Source: Cafeteria roenbergensis | Taxonomy: Eukaryota; Sar; Bigyra; Bicosoecida; Cafeteriaceae | Direction of reading: 5' to 3' | Assembly (NCBI GenBank): GCA_008330645.1 | Contig: VLTN01000069.1 | Span: 1-64,000 of the forward strand | DNA: 64,000 nt | Shown here: positions 18,501 through 27,700 of the stretch, piece after piece | How the letters are laid out: each line of letters starts with the position of its first letter | How positions within the stretch are numbered: the stretch's first letter is position 1 | Notes under the pieces: model-generated | What the model was told of the DNA's origin: nothing | Database searches by the model: none | The model's input: the letters and a program-made list of their open reading frames with translations, nothing else | Made by a program: the position numbers and the translations under genes

Positions 18501-18948
18501 CTACGACGGCGACTACGGCACTGTGCTCAACCGCTTCGTCATGCAGTCGGCCTGCGGCCACCCCCTCACCGTCTACGGCACGGGCGAGCAGACCCGCGCC
18601 TTCATCCACATCCAGAACTCCATGGAGTGCATGCAGCTTGCCGTCGAGAACCCGCCCAAGCGCGGCGACGCCGTGCGCATCTTCAACCAGATGACCGAGT
18701 GCCACCGCCTCCTCGACCTCGTTGCCCTCCTCAAGCGCGTCTTCCCCGGCACCGAGGCCTCCTTCGTCGACAACCCCCGCAAGGAGCTGCGCGCCAACGA
18801 CCTGCGCGTCACCAACCAGAAGTTCCTCGACCTGGGCCTCAAGCCACGCCTCCTCGAGGGCGACAGCGTGCGCGAGATCCACGAGGCGGTGACCCTCTTC
18901 AAGTCCCGCTTTGACCCCCGCCACGTGCTCCCCAAGAGCTTCTGGTGA
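15526..18948 (+). CDS. SQD1: Three-module protein: HAD phosphatase + GT8 glycosyltransferase + UDP-sulfoquinovose synthase (SQD1)
   Basis: A single frame of 1,140 residues. Module 1 (about 85-375) is a Cof-type HAD hydrolase with DLDGTLT (D93, D95), TGRP, and GDSPND (300-305). Module 2 (about 380-640) is a glycogenin-like GT8 transferase with the metal-binding DAD (486-488), NSGV and a terminal KPW. After an Ala-rich linker, module 3 (about 745-1140) is UDP-sulfoquinovose synthase: Rossmann loop GGDGFCG (754-760), T898, and the SDR pair Y943/K947 in SVYHMTK. SQD1 converts UDP-glucose and sulfite to UDP-sulfoquinovose. In plants the sugar is then transferred by SQD2, a GT4 enzyme; here a GT8 is joined instead. 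All active-site motifs look intact. The N-terminus MAATAPIQVG does not look like a plastid transit peptide, though an upstream coding exon is possible. Module identities are firm; the joint reaction is inference. Confidence 0.9.
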   Translation: MAATAPIQVGTAAPAPVPLPKGFSSLTPEQQGYVMAARLGAAVTSATNAKLADLPFGVGDLTELDIPALATDAADAPAPKALQHSRRRVLVTDLDGTLTGSSGRLPASVFARLETLRERQNVLVVVCTGRPVSWARTIMATWPVDAVVAENGAVILFAAAPEGASAAAGPAGSSAGAPPTVVEEALFPSTEEDLAARAAMIKRATDAPSAGGLGLSLSPDQAGRACDVAFELDDSPAAGPTRGIPAAFLEELTAGGFAFSFSNIHLNVWRGSQTKASGSDAVLARLGLSAEDAADAVFVGDSPNDRPCFRRFHPHSYGVASVSRYTGVAARGPAAEDAAETGPLSAACGRVTVSDGPAGWLEAVDHAFPSQAFATLVANEFYVTGAIALAKSLAATGTTRPLICLTGPEVSEESAARLAALGVVVARVPLVPFTDAFRERHRLDVIKASRPYNSGVDKPKQFRNLFNFSKLLLWALTDFETVVYLDADIVVMQSMDSLFDVRGFGAAHNLHVRFDQLNRINSGVMVLHPSVATLRAMFRVLLDEASTVTYHRTDQTFLESFFAGRTHGLDRSVNALQYFFVTAPEAWDWATVRATHFIMQKPWQSLADAADADAAAALVAPGAPLPALPSGARPELACVHAVWWAVFRATLASDATVSAHDAVVAAGEAAVASLVSTDADADAAETKDDEVVPAVAASATSAASAAAAAAGSATPAAATGAAAEALMLSKAAAGATAMPLTLLAPRSKRVLVVGGDGFCGWPLALRLSAQGYEVLIADNLSRRRIDAELGVDSLTPIKPMAARLAAWEEVTRADGGAPRKIHFELCDVNTEYDRFKGVMERFRPSTVVHLGEQRAAPYSMKDERTRRYTVTNNLGATHAVLNAIVETDRDTHLVHLGTMGVYGYGAVENVMLPEGYVDIKMKDMHGKWQDKSILHPAYPGSVYHMTKTQDALFFQFYAKNYGLSITDLHQGIVWGLHTDETRRHPDLINRLDYDGDYGTVLNRFVMQSACGHPLTVYGTGEQTRAFIHIQNSMECMQLAVENPPKRGDAVRIFNQMTECHRLLDLVALLKRVFPGTEASFVDNPRKELRANDLRVTNQKFLDLGLKPRLLEGDSVREIHEAVTLFKSRFDPRHVLPKSFW

Positions 18949-19484
18949 GCAGCGAGCTCGCAGAGCGGCTCCGTCAGCTCTCAAGAAAGAATCGTCCCCC
19001 GCTGCCTCCACTTCGACCTCAACCTTGCCCAGCAGCGCTCAGCCTCAGAGCTCCGGCACGGGGTTGGGCTCGGCATCTCTGTGCCCCGAACCCCTCTGGC
19101 AGAGCGTCGCCGACGTGCTGCCCTCGGCTCACGCGCCGTGTGTGTGAGAGAGATAGAGACTGGGAGTGTGTGCAACCGATGAGCCCCCGGCGCAGCCGGG
19201 CCGCCTTCGCGACGCCCGCGCCCTACCAATCCTCTGCCGAGCCCACGACTGCCCGCTTGCACCCCCCCCCCCCCCTCTTGGGTGTGTGTGTGTTCAAGCC
19301 GCACACGCTGCCCACGTGCCACACACTGTTATGGCGCAAAGCTGGAGCGTGAGGCTGTGGCAATCGCGAGCGTGAAGTTCAGAGCGCGCCGCACGACAGC
19401 CTCGGCTTGGATTGCTGCGGCGCGCTGGCGCTGCCACACGAACCAGGGCCCCTCTCCCTCGGACGAAGCGCACGCTGCTCGCGC
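18949..19484. other. Convergent intergenic region with simple repeats
   Basis: About 535 bp between the stop of the SQD1 fusion and the stop of Der. It contains a run of 14 C (19262-19275) followed by a GT-rich stretch. No gene is recognised; open frames on both strands lack domains. Confidence 0.5.
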
Positions 19485-22283
19485 CTACCGCCTGGCGTCG
19501 CGAGGCCCGCTCCTGGCCCTCGGGACATTGCCGGAGCCGCCCCCACGAGCCGCCTGCCGGGGCCTGGCAGCCCCGGTAGCTGGTGCAGCGGGCTTGGCCC
19601 GCTTGGTGGTGGTGACGGCGGCGGCGGCAGGCTTGCCGGCCGCACCGCTGCTGCTGCCCCTGGGCGCAGCGCGCTCGGCTTTGGCGCCGCCCCTGACTCG
19701 CAGGCGCAGCGGCACCCCCCAGAGGTCGAACTCCTCGCGGAGGGAGCTGAGGAGGAAGCGGCCCCACGCCCGCGGAACCTCGGACTTGTTCGTGAAGAGC
19801 GAAAAGGTGGGGGGGCGCGAGTGCACCTGGGAGGCGTACAGAACGCGCAGCGGCGCCACGCGGGTGGTGGGCCGGCCCTTGAACTCGTGCGGGCGCGCGG
19901 ATCCCCTGCGCGTCCCCGACGGGGGAGGGTGCGCCGCCAGCATGCGCTGCAGCCAGGCGTTGAGCTGCGACGTGCGGATGCGCCTGCTCCAGCGAGCGTG
20001 CGCCTCGAGCACAGCGGGCAGCACGGCCCCTGTTCCCAGGCCCGCCAGCGCGGACGTGCCCACCACCGCGGCGCCCCTGGCCTCTCCCGCCGCGTGGTCG
20101 GCCTGCTTTGCGACTGCGGAGAGCGCCGCGGCTCTGTCCGGCACGCCGTCCAGCTTGTTCGCCACCACGACGAGCGCCCTGCCCTCTCGAGTGACCGTCT
20201 GCGCAATGGCGGCGTCCTGCCGCGTCAGGCCCTCCGTGGCGTCGACGACGAGCACCACGACGCCCGCCCGGCCCAGCGCGGCGCGCGCAGCCGCCGCAGA
20301 CGCCGCCTCCAGCCCCTCGCCCGCAGCCGACCAGTCCCACTTGGCGGCCCGCCGCATCCCGGCCGTGTCCAGCAGCGCCACCCGCCGCCCCTCGCACTCC
20401 ATCTCCACCTCTGTCGCGTCCCGCGTCAGACCGGCGGTGGGGCCGGTGAGCAGCCGCTCCTGGCCCAGCAGCCGGTTGACGAGCGTGCTCTTCCCCACGT
20501 TGGGCCGCCCCACCACCGCCACGGCCACCTCACCGTGCTCCGCCAGATACGCCCGGCGGGCGTTGAGCCGCTCGCGGGCCGTCAGCGGCGCAGGGGCCTC
20601 CGCGCCGAGCGACGAGGCGCCCTCGTCCGAGCGGCCGGGCAGCTCGGTCGCGACGCGGCCCGCGGAGGCGCGGCTCTGAGTCGCGCCGTGGGGCGCCGCC
20701 GCCGCCGCGCCGCCGCCAGCGCCGGCCCTCGCCTCGTCCTCCTCGTCCTCCTCTGGCGTCCACCGTCCCTCCCCCTCCGAGGCGCCCTCCGAGTCAGTCC
20801 ACGGCGCTGGCGGCACGTCGCTGCCGTCGCTGCCGCCCTCGTCCTCTGACCACGCCCCTCGGGCGCCCAGGCCGCCGAAACTGCTAGCCTCTTCGCCGTC
20901 GCTGCCGCCTGAGTCTCCGCTTGCCCCCGTGCCATCGCGGTCGCGCCGCGCAACGACCATGTCCGACACCCGGTCGCCCGCTCCGCCGGCGGGCTGGGCG
21001 GCACCGGCCCCGCCAGGGCCGTCCTCGGCCCGGTTGGGCGGCCCCGAGCCGCGCTCCCCCGCCTCGGCCACGGCCACGGCCAAGTGGTCCAGCAGCTCTG
21101 CCGTGCCCTGGCCCTGTGCGGCCGACACCGCGGCGCAGGCCCCGCCCCCCACGCCCAGCCCGGCGGCTTCCGCAGAGGCCACGGCCCACCACTCGTCCCA
21201 GCCCGCCACGTCGGCCACGCCGTCGGACTTGTTGAGGACCACCATAACCCTGCCCGACGCGGACGAGGCTGCCGGCCCGAGCACGCCCCGCAGCCACTCG
21301 GCAAGCCGCTCGTCGTCCGCCGTCACCCCCTGCCTGGCGTCCAGGACCACCCAGACGGCGTCGGCCGACCGCACCGCCGCGGCGGTTTGCTCTGCCATGC
21401 GCTGCGCGACGGACACCCCGGGGTCCGGCTTGGGCGCCGGCGCAGCGCTGGCCGGGCCACCAGCGCCGTCCACGACGAAGCCGCCCGCGGTGAGCACGCG
21501 ACCCCAGGCAGCCGCGGCCGCCTCTTCCGGCGTGCTGGCGTGCATGGCTGAGCTGGTCGCCAGCGCCTCGCCCGCTGCCAGCAGGCCGGCGGCATCCACG
21601 CCCCTGTGGTGCCGCTGCTCCGGGGGCAGCCCCACGCCCGCGACGGCCGCGCCCTCCCCCTCGGCCTCCAGCCCAGCCGTGTCCACCAGGCGGAAGGGCA
21701 TGCCCCCGATGCTCGCCCGGCCCTCCTTCCAGTCCCGGGTGGTGCCGGGAACGCGCGAGACGATGGCGGGGGTGGCGCCCCCGCCGGTGCCCGCAGCCCG
21801 CCTCCCGGCCGCACCCCTGGCCCAGCGCGAGCTCGTGTGGGTGGCCTTGTGGCCGCACAGCAGGTTGAACAGCGTGCTCTTGCCCACGTTGGGCCGCCCC
21901 ACCAGCGCCACGCGCGGCTCGCGGCCCAGCCTGGCCCAGATGGCTTCCACGGTCAGCTCCGTCGCGTCAGCGGCCGCCGCTTCCCGCTCTGCCGCCGACC
22001 CCCCTGCCCCCGCCCCCGCCCCCGCCCCCGCCCCGCTCCGGCCAGCGTACATTCCTCCGACAACCGGGTCGAAATGGGCCCGCCCTGCCTTGGCCGCCTG
22101 CGCCGCGGCCTTCTCCGCTCGCTGCCGCTTCTTGGTCGGAGACGCGCCCATCCAGCGGGCAGCCCCGCTCCCGACAGCGCCCCGGCACGCGAGGCCCGGC
22201 GCAACAGCCAAGCGGGCCCGGGAGACCGCAGCAGCTGCGGCAGCCCTGGCATCGCTGCCAGGAAAGCGGCCTCGCGACAGCAT
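19485..22283 (-). CDS. DER: Der/EngA tandem GTPase, organelle-targeted
   Basis: A double GTPase required in bacteria for large ribosomal subunit assembly; eukaryotic homologues act in plastids or mitochondria. The first G domain has GRPNVGKST (near residue 127), DTAGLE and NKSD. The second has GRPNVGKST (near 588), DTAGMR and NKLD, followed by the KH-like C-terminal region (TNKSEVPRAWGRFLLSSLRE). The order G1-G2-KH is that of EngA. Long acidic and Ala/Gly-rich inserts bring it to 932 residues, about twice the bacterial length. The chosen start (MLSRGRFPGS) opens an Arg/Ala-rich, acid-poor leader typical of a mitochondrial or plastid presequence; earlier in-frame Mets exist. It is divergent from the Era gene. 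Confidence 0.9.
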   Translation of the reverse strand: MLSRGRFPGSDARAAAAAAVSRARLAVAPGLACRGAVGSGAARWMGASPTKKRQRAEKAAAQAAKAGRAHFDPVVGGMYAGRSGAGAGAGAGAGGSAAEREAAAADATELTVEAIWARLGREPRVALVGRPNVGKSTLFNLLCGHKATHTSSRWARGAAGRRAAGTGGGATPAIVSRVPGTTRDWKEGRASIGGMPFRLVDTAGLEAEGEGAAVAGVGLPPEQRHHRGVDAAGLLAAGEALATSSAMHASTPEEAAAAAWGRVLTAGGFVVDGAGGPASAAPAPKPDPGVSVAQRMAEQTAAAVRSADAVWVVLDARQGVTADDERLAEWLRGVLGPAASSASGRVMVVLNKSDGVADVAGWDEWWAVASAEAAGLGVGGGACAAVSAAQGQGTAELLDHLAVAVAEAGERGSGPPNRAEDGPGGAGAAQPAGGAGDRVSDMVVARRDRDGTGASGDSGGSDGEEASSFGGLGARGAWSEDEGGSDGSDVPPAPWTDSEGASEGEGRWTPEEDEEDEARAGAGGGAAAAAPHGATQSRASAGRVATELPGRSDEGASSLGAEAPAPLTARERLNARRAYLAEHGEVAVAVVGRPNVGKSTLVNRLLGQERLLTGPTAGLTRDATEVEMECEGRRVALLDTAGMRRAAKWDWSAAGEGLEAASAAAARAALGRAGVVVLVVDATEGLTRQDAAIAQTVTREGRALVVVANKLDGVPDRAAALSAVAKQADHAAGEARGAAVVGTSALAGLGTGAVLPAVLEAHARWSRRIRTSQLNAWLQRMLAAHPPPSGTRRGSARPHEFKGRPTTRVAPLRVLYASQVHSRPPTFSLFTNKSEVPRAWGRFLLSSLREEFDLWGVPLRLRVRGGAKAERAAPRGSSSGAAGKPAAAAVTTTKRAKPAAPATGAARPRQAARGGGSGNVPRARSGPRDARR

Positions 22284-22602
22284 TGGTGTGGTGCGCGCTC
22301 TCTCGTGCCAAGTGTGCCGCTCCCGGGAACGCAGCGGCCCCGCGGCCCTTGAGCTTCGCGCGACGCGCTTCGGCGTGCCCCTGTGCTTCTGCTCGTGGCC
22401 GTCAACCTTCCGGGGCCCGGCCGCTCTGTTGCGCGACGATGGACGCACAGCTGGCCCTGTCGAAGGTTGCACCGCTGCGGCTCTGCCAAGGGCGCCGTGA
22501 GCCCTCGCCGTGCTCCCGGCACGCCGCCTGCCTCGCCCAGCCTGACGTCACGGGGCCAAGCTTAGTTTTGGCCACGGCGTTTGAGCGCGGTTTGCTTGCG
22601 GC
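22284..22602. promoter_or_regulatory. Shared divergent promoter of Der and Era genes
   Basis: Only 319 bp separate the two start codons, which point away from each other. No TATA-like or other recognisable box is seen. Both genes encode organellar ribosome-assembly GTPases, so common control is plausible. This is inference from layout. Confidence 0.4.
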
Positions 22603-24309
22603 ATGATGCGCTGCGCGCAAGGGAAGCGTGCCCGCGCTGCCCGGGCGTGCGTGGCGCTGCTGCTGCAGCGCACGCACTCCACAACGGGGGGGACGCCCAA
22701 GGCGCCCCGCTTTGGAAGCCGGACTAACGTGCGCCACTCCGACCTTGACGAGCGGCCGGTGGTGGCGCCCCGAACGCTTCGCCAGGGAACGAACCGCGGC
22801 GCAGGGCTCGGCGACTTTGTCGCGCCCGAGGGCCGCCGGTCCCCGGTGAAGCGAGCATGGACGCCCCCGCAGGACGTGGGAGAGCAGCTGAGCGTGTCCG
22901 CCTCGCTAGTCGGGCTGCCCAACGCAGGCAAGAGCACGCTGCTAAACTCGCTCGTTGGCAGCAAAGTCTCTGCCTCGTCCAACAAGCGACACACCACAAG
23001 GCGCCCTGCCGTGGGCGTGGTGACTGACGGCCGGGCGCAGCTGGTGCTCACCGACACCCCGGGCGCGCTCGAGGGCGCTTGGGCCAGCAGCCGGGCTCTC
23101 GACGAGTTCCGCCGGGAGGCGCTGGATTCCGCACGCAGCTCTGCCGCGGGCGCGCTCGACGACGAGTTCGCGGCGGCAGAGGCCGCCTGGATGGAGGAGA
23201 AGGGCGTCGACGCCCCGGGCGCACCCCGCGGGGAAGGCGACGAGGGCGCGAGCGACGCTGAGGATTGGAGCGATTCCTCCGGCGACCGCGACCCAGCCGA
23301 GCGCGAGACACGCGCTGCCGCCGCAGGGTGGTCGGCCGCCGCCGCCCAGTCGGCGGAATCGGCGCCAGTGCCGCGCCTGCAGCCCCGGCTGCGCCACGGA
23401 CCCGCCGCAGACGCGTCGCGCGCGGCAGCAGCGGCGCTGGGCGGCTCGGACGTGGCGCTCATCGTGGTGGACGGGGCGCGCAGGGTCGACGGCGAGGCGG
23501 TGGGGGTGCTGGACCGCGCCGTGGCGGCCTGCGCGTCGGCCGGCGCGCTTCCCCTCCTCGTGGTGACCAAGGCCGACTTGCTGGTGGGGGCGTCCGGGCC
23601 CGCCACGCGGGAGCCTGGGTACGCTAACGACTGGGACGTCGAGCACTCCGGGGGCGGCGGCGGGGCCGGCCGGGGCGTGACGTGGGCTGGCCGCGGCCGC
23701 GGCCGCGGGGGCGGCGGCAGAGCCGCGGGACCCGCCGGGTCGCGCCAGGACGGCGGGCAGGGCCTCGCGGCGCTGCACAGCCGCATCGACGATTTGAGCG
23801 ACGCCCTTGAGCAGAGCATGATGGAGTGGGGGCTCCTCGACGCCCGAGGCCTCGACGCGCTGCCCGTGCCCCACGTCCACGTCGTGTCCGGCCGCACCGG
23901 CGGCGGCCTCGGCTTCCTGCGCCGCTCGCTCTGCCGCCTGGCCGTTCCGCGACAGTGGAGCTTCGCGCGCGACGCCGTGACGGACCTGACGGGCCCCGAG
24001 CTGGCCGAGGAGGTGATTCGCGAGAAGATATTCCGGTCAACGCAAGCGGAGGTGCCCTACCGCGTCGGCGTGGAGGTGGTGTCGTGGGCCGAGGCCGAGG
24101 CGGGCTCCCTCGTCGTCGTGCACGCCGACATTGTGGTGCCCTCGCGGGCCTATTCGGCCATGCTTACGGGGCGGGGCGGGTCCGCCCTGCGCGCCATCGC
24201 CAGGGGCGCCGAGCGCGACCTGGGGCGCACCATGGGCAGGCGAGTGCGCATCCTGCTCCACGTCGGGGTGAGCCCGTCGCGCGCCCAGCGGCTCATGGTC
24301 TCGCGGTAG
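22603..24309 (+). CDS. ERA: Era-type GTPase with KH domain, organelle-targeted
   Basis: Era binds the 3' end of small-subunit rRNA during ribosome assembly; in eukaryotes it works in mitochondria (ERAL1) or plastids. The N-terminus (MMRCAQGKRARAARACVALL) is basic and acid-poor, as in a targeting peptide. The G domain has GLPNAGKST (near residue 105), the HTTRR switch, DTPG, and TKAD (near 321). The C-terminal KH domain covers about 470-562 (EEVIREKIF; GRGGSALRAIARGAERDLG). Acidic and Gly-rich inserts between G3 and G4 and after G4 lengthen it to 568 residues. No intron is needed. The TAG stop is at 24307-24309. Confidence 0.9.
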   Translation: MMRCAQGKRARAARACVALLLQRTHSTTGGTPKAPRFGSRTNVRHSDLDERPVVAPRTLRQGTNRGAGLGDFVAPEGRRSPVKRAWTPPQDVGEQLSVSASLVGLPNAGKSTLLNSLVGSKVSASSNKRHTTRRPAVGVVTDGRAQLVLTDTPGALEGAWASSRALDEFRREALDSARSSAAGALDDEFAAAEAAWMEEKGVDAPGAPRGEGDEGASDAEDWSDSSGDRDPAERETRAAAAGWSAAAAQSAESAPVPRLQPRLRHGPAADASRAAAAALGGSDVALIVVDGARRVDGEAVGVLDRAVAACASAGALPLLVVTKADLLVGASGPATREPGYANDWDVEHSGGGGGAGRGVTWAGRGRGRGGGGRAAGPAGSRQDGGQGLAALHSRIDDLSDALEQSMMEWGLLDARGLDALPVPHVHVVSGRTGGGLGFLRRSLCRLAVPRQWSFARDAVTDLTGPELAEEVIREKIFRSTQAEVPYRVGVEVVSWAEAEAGSLVVVHADIVVPSRAYSAMLTGRGGSALRAIARGAERDLGRTMGRRVRILLHVGVSPSRAQRLMVSR

Positions 24310-24719
24310 CTGCGCGCGCGCGCCCGGCAGAAGCCGCGCGTCCGGGCGGAGCGCGGGTGCTATTGGGAGCGCCAACGCTGCGAGTGAGTTCAAGAGGGCC
24401 AGGCCGGGACTCGGGTTCCAGGATGCGGCTGTGTGGCCGTGATTGTTTCTGCCGCAAGCGCCAAACCAGAGGCTCGGGGTGTGCCCAAACAGCGCGTGCA
24501 GCGGGGGAGCGATTGCAGCCGCGCTGGCTTCAGCGCGCGCAATGGACAACTCTGCCGTTTTGTTTTGGGCACACGCAAAACACACGCAGACTTGCGTGCC
24601 AACACAAGCAAACTCACACGCTCGCAAGCAAGGTTTGGCGGAATCGTTGCAGCGCATTGTGGACGCCTCAAACGAGGAAAGGGTACGGGGGGGACAGGAC
24701 GCCGCCCACGGCGGCCGGC
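24310..24719. other. Convergent intergenic region, Era and HECT 3' ends
   Basis: About 410 bp holding the 3' flanks of two converging genes. It is slightly less GC-rich than its surroundings, with CAAAC/CAAGC-rich stretches near 24560-24640. No gene or repeat family is recognised. Confidence 0.4.
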
Positions 24720-27700
24720 TCAGGCGAGGAGGAAGCTGTCCATGCCGTAGTCGAGCGCGGTCATGAGCCGGCGCCGAAGCACGGCCTCTGAGGAGTAGGG
24801 CGGCAGCTCAAGCTGGAAGAAGCACGAGTGCGCGACGGGCAGGCTGTGGTCGCCGCCAAAGTGACGGCTGACCTTGAAGGGGCGGGGCCAGCGGCTGCCG
24901 CGGGGGAGGCGAGAGCGGCCCCACACGAAGCGGATGAACCGCGATCGGTCCTGCTGGGACATGCCGCGCAGGCAGCGGAACAGGAGGCGGAGGGGGCGGT
25001 CGTTCGGGCCGTACCCCTCGCAGACGGTGTGCTCGGCCAGGGCATCCACGTCGACGCGGGCGTCGCCGCAGACGAACACCTCGAGCTCGGACCAGGAGCA
25101 CATGCGAACGGCGCGCGGCGGAACCACACCCAGCAGGCCCGTGCGCATGGCCGCAAGCTGGGGCTCAAACTCCCCCAGGCGCCGGCGCAGCGCCAGCGCG
25201 GCCCAGCGGCGGTGGTCGGCGCGACTCTCCACCTTGGCGGCGCCGCCCCCGGGCAGCAGGTCGACGAGAGAGCCATCGCTCGTGGCGACGGAGAAGCAGA
25301 GGCCGGGGACGCGGGCCCCACGGCCGTCGGCAGCCGCCAGCGCGCGCTCGATGAGCGAGGCAGTTGCGACGTCGCACTCCGCCAGGTCCCGCACGGACAT
25401 GCCTGCGGTGTCGCCAGCCAGCACCTTCCAGACGAGCGGCGGCAGCTCAAAGGGCAGGAATATGCGCTGCCGCATGCTGAGGCCCATGAGACGGCCCACA
25501 AACTCGAACATTCGCAGCTGACGCGGCCCGGTCAGCCGCGGGTTGGGCAGGCACTTCTCCTGCCCGGGCCCGGCGCCGGAGCGCGCGTTGGGCGTCGGCA
25601 AGAACAGGTCGATCCCGAGGCCCGTCCCAGCCTTGGCGCCCGCCGCCGAGTGCGCCGCGGAGGCGGAAGCGGCCGGTGAGCCCGTGGCTCCAGCGCTCGA
25701 AGCCGGCGCAGACGTCGCTCCAAGATCCTTCCCAGCCAGCGAGGCGAGCCAGCTCCGCAGCCCGCCCACCACCGAGGCGCCCGCGGAGCCGTCCGCAGTC
25801 CGGCCATCGCTTGCGGCTGCGGCTGCGGCTGCGGCCGAGCCGGACGCGGCGGAGCCATGTCCGGTCGCCGCTGCGTCCGCCGCCTTGGAGGCCATGGCAG
25901 CCCCGACGGCGGACGCGGCGCCGGCCGGGGGGAAGAGGTCCTCCACTGCCCTCGTGAGTGCCTCGCGGTAGAGCCCACCCCAGTCAACGCCGTCCTCGCC
26001 CCTGTAGGACACCACGAAGAGCCGCTCGCGCGAGTCGAGCCGCTCCCTGAAGCGGGAAGCTGGCCAGCGGGAGAGCTGCTCGAACGCCTGCACGAAGACA
26101 CAGGTGCTGATGGCGCTGTCGGTGACGCCGGCATCGACGGATTGGAAGGCCAGCGCGTTGTCAATGACCACCGACATGGTGGGGAGGCGGTTGCGCTCCC
26201 AGGAGGCGTCAATGGCCTCCTCCACCAGCCGCGACTTGGTCTCGGGGAGGACGAGCCCACCGAGGCGCCGCATCACCACGCCCAGCGGCAGCGCCGAGAC
26301 GCTCTCCCCGGGCTGCGAGCCAGCTTCGCTCCCCGTCGCCGACACAGTGCGGCCGTGCCCGCGCCCCGGCCCCTGCACCGAGCCGGCTGTGGCCTCAGCG
26401 CCGGCTGCGTCGGCCGCGTCCGCCTCGGTTTCGTCGTCATCATCCGCGCCGCCGAGGGCGGGGTCGTGCGTCGCGCCGGCGGCGGGAGCCGCGCCCGGCG
26501 TCCCCACAGCCGCCGAGTCGTCGTCCTCCTCCTCGGCCGCAGCCACAAAGTCGATGCAGGCAGCCACCACGCGGTTCAGCATCTGCAGCAGGGCGAAGCG
26601 GCATCGCAGCTCCTGCGGCCGCGCCGCTGCCAGCCGCGGGTAGAGCTCTCGGCGGTCCTCCGGGACGGCCAGCGCCGACGCAGCGAGGTCGAGCGGCGAG
26701 GAGGCGGAGCGGCCGGCCGCCGTGACGCCCTCGTCCGTCCGGGCGACGTCCACGGCGAGTCGCATGATGTCCGCGTCTGCGCTGCCGCCAAAGGCGGAGC
26801 AGGCCCGCACTGCGTGCTTGATCCAGCTGGAGGGCACCCTTGAGGGGTCGAGCTCCCTGCCGCTCGCCGCGAGCGAGGCGGCGAGCATGAGCCACTCGCT
26901 CGGCGGTGGCGTGCCGGCGAGCACGGTGGCGGAGAGCACGCGGAGGGCTGCGAGGTTGGCGACCACGGCGAGGCCCGCTGCGCTCCCCTGCCTGTCCGGG
27001 GCGGTCGGCGGGGGGGACCGGTCGAAGCTCTCTAGGCCCAGCGAGCGGTCCACGACGACGACCGCGGAGGCGGCGTCGCGGCGCGCCATTGCCTGCTCCG
27101 CAACGCGGGAGGTGGCGCAGAGCTCGGCCAGCTCCTGGAGGGCCGAGGGCACGGTGGCCGCGCCCCGGGAGCGGGACGCGGCGTGCAGCGTCGCGCCCAC
27201 CCGCCCTGCGACGGCGGCTTCCAGGCGGCGCACCTGCGACAGGTCGACGCCGCCTGTCACGACCTCGGGGGGCGCGGCTGAGGCCGTGGCCGCACAGTGA
27301 CTGCGGAAGCGCGACAGCGCGCTCGGGAGCGCCGGAATGGCCGCGGAAGCTGCGGCTGCCGCTGATGCAGCGGCAGTGGCGGCGCCGGTGGCGGCGCCAC
27401 TGCCGCCGGCGCGGGAGGGGTCGCTGGCTGCCGAGGCGGAGGCCGATGCCGTCTGTGCCTGGGCCGCCTGCTCGCGCCTCAGGAAGTGGAGCGGGCGCCG
27501 CAGCAGGGCGGTGAGGCGCCGCACGACCTCGGGCTTGCGCGGCAGGCCGGGGGAGCGAAGGTACGTGACCAGCGCGCCGACGAAGGCGGGCGAGTATGCC
27601 GCCAGGGCGACGCCTCCGGACTGCTGGAGGACGAGGTCGAGCAGGCTGGTTGCCCAGCCGAGGGACGGAGCGCGCAGAGCCTGGGACTCGCAGAGCCACT

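Noticed and set aside
16633-19011. 792-codon minus-strand ORF opposite the SQD1 fusion
   Set aside because: Val/Gly/Glu/His-rich composition is typical of a reverse-complement shadow; the + strand carries intact enzyme motifs.
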